A DNA stretch of 7,780 bases from Candidatus Dadabacteria bacterium (GTDB taxonomy: Bacteria > Desulfobacterota_D > UBA1144 > Nemesobacterales > CSP1-2): positions 1 through 7,780 of the forward strand of contig JAKEHC010000077.1 in the NCBI GenBank assembly GCA_022615255.1, read 5' to 3'. A program made the translations under genes and the position numbers. Positions 5,144 through 7,780 of this stretch are shown piece by piece; within the stretch, counting starts at the first letter, position 1, and every line of letters starts with the position of its first letter. The notes beneath the pieces are model-generated. The model was given only the letters and a program-made list of their open reading frames with translations, made no database searches and was not told the DNA's origin.

Positions 5144-6009
5144 CAACACGAGAGATTTTGAGCCAGCGTGCATTACCCCTGTCTACCCGTCCCACCGGGA
5201 GGTCTGGCAAAGCACGCTTGCTCATAGGCATATTGGTTGCCGCTTTTGCCCTCTTTTCTTATTTTAGATCCAGTGTCTATAACCCCGTAACGGGGGAGAA
5301 GCAACATATCAATATCACGGAAGACCAGGAGATTGCGCTCGGCTTACAGGCTGCGCCAGAAATGGCACAGCAATATGGTGGGCTACATCCTGACCAGAAG
5401 GCGCGGGAAATTGTTGATGCCGTGGGCAAAAAGCTGGTTGCTGAAAGCAAGGCTTCGCAAACTAAATATCCTTTTGAGTTTCACCTGCTGGCGGACGACC
5501 AAACTGTTAACGCGTTTGCTTTACCTGGGGGGCAGGTTTTTATTACGGCAGGACTATTAAAAAGACTCGAAACTCAAGGACAGTTAGCAGGCATATTAGG
5601 TCACGAAATTGGTCACGTTGTCGCCCGGCATAGCGCACAGCACATCGCGAAACAGGAGCTGACCCAGGGTCTGACCGGGGCATTGGTTCTATCAACATAC
5701 GACCCTAGTGATCCAAGCAGTCAAGGCACAGCGCAGATTGCCATGGTGGTTGGACAGTTGGTCAATATGAAGTTTGGACGTGATGACGAGTTGCAATCAG
5801 ATCAGTTGGGGGTACGCATCATGTCTGAAGCAGGTTATGACCCCCGAGCCCTTATGGGTGTGATGAAGGTTCTTGAGGAAGCCACGGGCGGCGCACGTCA
5901 GCCTGAGTTTTTCAGCACCCACCCAAATCCTGAGAATCGCATTGAGCGGATTCAGGAGGCGATTCAAAAACAGTTTCCCAACGGTGTGCCTAGCGGCTTG
6001 ATACCTTAA
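5125..6009 (+). CDS. Membrane-anchored M48-family zinc metalloprotease
   Basis: This 294-residue protein has a basic N-terminal tail, one membrane helix (about 31-47, LLIGILVAAFALFSYF), and a peptidase M48 domain from about residue 65. The zinc site is H160-E161-I-G-H164 (the HExxH motif, E161 being the catalytic base), with E222 in the GRDDELQSDQLG segment as the likely third ligand. The usual EAD of this segment is QSD here, but the aspartate is kept. HSAQHIAKQ after HExxH and STHPNPENRI near the end (H266) are standard for the BepA/HtpX/Oma1-like branch. Such enzymes degrade misfolded or misassembled envelope proteins. The topology, a cytoplasmic basic tail with the catalytic domain outside, follows the positive-inside rule. 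AAGGAG at 5114-5119, 5 bases from ATG, fixes the start. Confidence 0.92.
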   Translation: MYRRRLTTREILSQRALPLSTRPTGRSGKARLLIGILVAAFALFSYFRSSVYNPVTGEKQHINITEDQEIALGLQAAPEMAQQYGGLHPDQKAREIVDAVGKKLVAESKASQTKYPFEFHLLADDQTVNAFALPGGQVFITAGLLKRLETQGQLAGILGHEIGHVVARHSAQHIAKQELTQGLTGALVLSTYDPSDPSSQGTAQIAMVVGQLVNMKFGRDDELQSDQLGVRIMSEAGYDPRALMGVMKVLEEATGGARQPEFFSTHPNPENRIERIQEAIQKQFPNGVPSGLIP

Positions 6010-6071
6010 TTATTTTCGTGAGTATGCGGAATCCACTAATAGTTATAGCGGATTTATAAAGAGGCAAAAAC

Positions 6072-7433
6072 ATGAATACAAAAATTACTAATTATGATGG
6101 AGGCGTTGTCACAGTTCCGCAAAAGGTGGTCCGCCCTGAAAGTGTGGAAGAGTTGCAAGCCATTTTGAGAGATACAGAGCGGTTTCCCAGTCCAGTACGC
6201 GCTATGGGTAACTTTCACTCTTTAACTCCCTGTGCATCATCCTCTGGGACAATCGTCATAATGTCTGGTTTAAAGAAAATAATAAACATTGATAAACAAA
6301 AAATGACGCTAACGGCTCAAGCAGGACTTCAGCTTGTAGAGGTTGCGGAAGTTCTAAAGAAAAATAATCTACAATTCATGCTAAACATCGAGATTGGCAA
6401 TATCACTCTGGGCTCAGCGGCATGTTGCCAAACAAAAGATAGTTTGGATGGGGTTGAGTATGGTCAGGTAAACTCTTACGTGACAAGGATTAAATGGGTT
6501 ACACCGTCAGGCGAGTTAAGAGAAGCGTCTCTGGAAGAAAGCCCTGAGCTGCTCTATCTGATTCGCTCAAGCTATGGCATGTGTGGGATCGTATACGAGG
6601 TAACCTTTAAAATCAAACCCCTGGAAATAGTAAGATTCAATTACTTAATTTACGAAATAGATGACCTTACACAAGATGAGGTTTCAGATATTATTTCCGC
6701 TAATGAAACCATAGTGTGTTGGACAATAGGACGGACCGTGATTATTCAAACGAGGAATCGAACAGGAGAGCTCAAAAACGCATGGTTAGCTGGGGTAAGG
6801 CGATGGGCATGGAGCTACTTTGCAGCATATGTTGGCAAGAACATTCGTCGTTACGCTCCAACTACGACTCTCAAAAACCTCTTACAAAATCTATGGTTTG
6901 CGTTTCAAAGATTAACATTCAGTCTTCTCTCCGCAATAGGGGGTTTCTCCTTATATGATTCGGATAAGATCATCAATTATGAAAGAACTCCACAATCTGC
7001 CAGGTATGCTTTTACCTTTTGGGCTTTCCCTCGGGGGCAATGGACCGGCAATTTGAAGGCGTACCTGGAATTTAGTGAAAACCACTTTGAGAAACACGGC
7101 TTTCGTTGCAACATGCCGTTAGGGTCTTATTTTATCCGACGGGACTCCAGTTCGATTTTGTCATACTCACATGACGGGGATATTATTTCCATTGATCCAA
7201 TACATGCTTATAGTGACGTAGATAAAGCTGATTGGGAATTTTTCCTTCAGGAGTTTAATTCCTGGGCATACAATCGAGGTGGTATTCCATTATTAAACCA
7301 GAGTCCTTTTGTAGGGAAAAAACATGTGGTGTCTGCATATAAAGAGAGGTGGCAAAAACTTAGTGATTGGGTCAAGCAAGTTGATCTAAAAGAGAGAATG
7401 CTAAACCCATTTTTCAGAGAGCTTTTACTGTAA
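6072..7433 (+). CDS. VAO-type FAD-dependent oxidase (aldono-lactone/sugar oxidase-like)
   Basis: This 453-residue protein has an N-terminal FAD_binding_4 (PCMH) domain from about 14 to 182 and a C-terminal substrate/cap region of the D-arabinono-1,4-lactone oxidase type ending in RMLNPFFRELL. H49 in VRAMGNFHSLTPC stands where gulonolactone and alditol oxidases carry the histidine bound covalently to FAD, so covalent flavin is likely. The segment LGSAACCQTKDSLDG (residues 113-127), just before GQVNSYV, marks this subfamily; its cysteine pair C118-C119 is notable. RSSYGMCGIVYEVTFKIKP closes the FAD fold. The reaction would be oxidation of a sugar, lactone or alcohol, with oxygen or another acceptor; the substrate is not predictable. 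No signal peptide is seen. The start is set by AGAGG at 6060-6064, 7 bases from ATG. It follows the protease by 62 bases. Confidence 0.85.
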   Translation: MNTKITNYDGGVVTVPQKVVRPESVEELQAILRDTERFPSPVRAMGNFHSLTPCASSSGTIVIMSGLKKIINIDKQKMTLTAQAGLQLVEVAEVLKKNNLQFMLNIEIGNITLGSAACCQTKDSLDGVEYGQVNSYVTRIKWVTPSGELREASLEESPELLYLIRSSYGMCGIVYEVTFKIKPLEIVRFNYLIYEIDDLTQDEVSDIISANETIVCWTIGRTVIIQTRNRTGELKNAWLAGVRRWAWSYFAAYVGKNIRRYAPTTTLKNLLQNLWFAFQRLTFSLLSAIGGFSLYDSDKIINYERTPQSARYAFTFWAFPRGQWTGNLKAYLEFSENHFEKHGFRCNMPLGSYFIRRDSSSILSYSHDGDIISIDPIHAYSDVDKADWEFFLQEFNSWAYNRGGIPLLNQSPFVGKKHVVSAYKERWQKLSDWVKQVDLKERMLNPFFRELLL

Positions 7434-7477
7434 TAGCACGTTAAGCGTCATTCGATCCAGGCGATGTAACTCACTTC

Positions 7478-7575
7478 AATTCTAATGGGATAGCGGTTAA
7501 GGATATAGCCTCACAAACTTGATCGAGAGGTTTCTGAGAGCGTTGTTCTATAATATTTTTCGCTCCCATTGAATT
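7478..7575. repeat. Imperfect inverted repeat enclosing 65 bases
   Basis: The left arm AATTCTAATGGGATAGCG (7478-7495) and the right arm CGCTCCCATTGAATT (7561-7575) pair over 15 bases (AATTC, AATGGGA, GCG) with a one-base and a two-base gap in the alignment. The enclosed 65 bases contain TATAAT at 7549-7554. It could be a small non-autonomous mobile element (MITE-like), a folded 3' end of the oxidase mRNA, or chance. No clear flanking duplication is seen. Confidence 0.35.
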
Positions 7576-7624
7576 AGGGAAATACCTTATGTACACTCCC
7601 AAAGAAAGGAAAAAGGGGTAAGAA

Positions 7625-7662
7625 TTTCCATATAACACCCTGTATAGGGTGTTATATGGAAA
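7625..7662. repeat. Perfect 17-bp inverted repeat ahead of the DUF899 gene
   Basis: The arms 7625-7641 (TTTCCATATAACACCCT) and 7646-7662 (AGGGTGTTATATGGAAA) are exact reverse complements around loop GTAT. GAA (7622-7624) can extend the stem with TTC (7666-7668) across a 3-base A bulge. It ends 47 bases before the DUF899 start codon. There is an A run and not a T run after it on the + strand, and none of the right kind on the - strand, so it is not a normal terminator. The form (AT-rich ends, CCCT/AGGG core) also suits a binding site for a dimeric or tetrameric repressor, or an mRNA leader hairpin hiding the ribosome site region. Confidence 0.75.
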
Positions 7663-7709
7663 AAATTCCGCCTAATCAATAGTTACGCGGCAAAGTAGAG
7701 GAGGCGAAC

Positions 7710-7780
7710 ATGAGTGAACTACGGTATCCAAACGAAAGCAGAGAGTATCGCGATGCGCGCGACTCATTGCTTAAAGACGA
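7710..7780 (+). CDS. DUF899 thioredoxin-like family protein, N-terminal fragment
   Basis: Only the first 23 codons are present before the window ends. They read MSELRYPNESREYRDARDSL and continue LKDE, matching the start of DUF899 proteins (LPNES.EYR.AR..LL..E), a thioredoxin-like family of unknown reaction often found with other small redox or stress genes. A very strong ribosome site AGAGGAGG (7697-7704) lies 5 bases from ATG. Its 276-base upstream region carries the two inverted repeats described, so this gene is probably separately regulated from the oxidase. The family call rests on a short stretch. Confidence 0.65.
   Translation, partial: MSELRYPNESREYRDARDSLLKD

Noticed and set aside
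5333..5560. 75-codon frame inside the M48 gene
   Set aside because: It is a shifted-frame shadow of the protease, which carries the HExxH motif in its own frame.
6716..6958. 80-codon frame inside the FAD oxidase gene
   Set aside because: It is a shifted-frame shadow with no domain; the oxidase frame is continuous across it.
1..7780. CRISPR array, tRNA gene, or insertion-sequence transposase
   Set aside because: No regularly spaced direct repeats, no tRNA cloverleaf signature and no transposase motif were seen on either strand.

Overview
The window is bacterial DNA, probably one end of a metagenome-style contig. It opens with the 3' end of a 23S rRNA gene. About eleven protein genes follow, all on the + strand like the rRNA, and it closes with a gene cut off at the right edge. 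The rRNA tail is clearly bacterial, but I cannot name a phylum from it. Base composition is mosaic: the first 110 bases are about 59% G+C, the nucleotidyltransferase gene is AT-rich, and the cupin and M48 genes look richer in G+C by eye. This suggests an accessory region gathered piece by piece beside an rRNA operon.

Region by region. Bases 1-110 are not rRNA although they abut it; they read as a hydrophobic protein fragment, so the 23S gene is interrupted here or the assembly is chimeric. The 23S tail runs 111 to about 407, and no 5S gene follows. At 632-1360 there is a two-gene module: a minimal nucleotidyltransferase, then a ribbon-helix-helix protein overlapping it by 4 bases, with a perfect 10-bp inverted repeat on the first start codon. 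This looks like a toxin-antitoxin-type unit. Next are an unrecognised small protein (1579-1917), a stretch with structured repeats (1933-2051), a cupin (2144-2614), two VOC-fold (glyoxalase-like) proteins (2747-3121, 3442-3816) separated by a possible methyltransferase remnant, a three-cluster CDGSH iron-sulfur protein (3869-4513), a four-helix membrane protein (4560-5051), a membrane-anchored M48 metalloprotease (5125-6009), a VAO-type FAD oxidase (6072-7433), an intergenic stretch with two inverted repeats, and the start of a DUF899 thioredoxin-like gene (7710 onward).

Most genes have their own Shine-Dalgarno sequence and gaps of tens to hundreds of bases, so apart from the nucleotidyltransferase/RHH pair this is a string of single genes and not one operon. 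Cupin, VOC, CDGSH, FAD oxidase and DUF899 are all small-molecule or redox families. A shared role in redox or detoxification is possible, but nothing in the sequence proves it. The points most worth a second look are the NTase/RHH module with its palindrome, the 23S junction, the nested repeat at 1983-2051, and the long hairpin ahead of the DUF899 gene.
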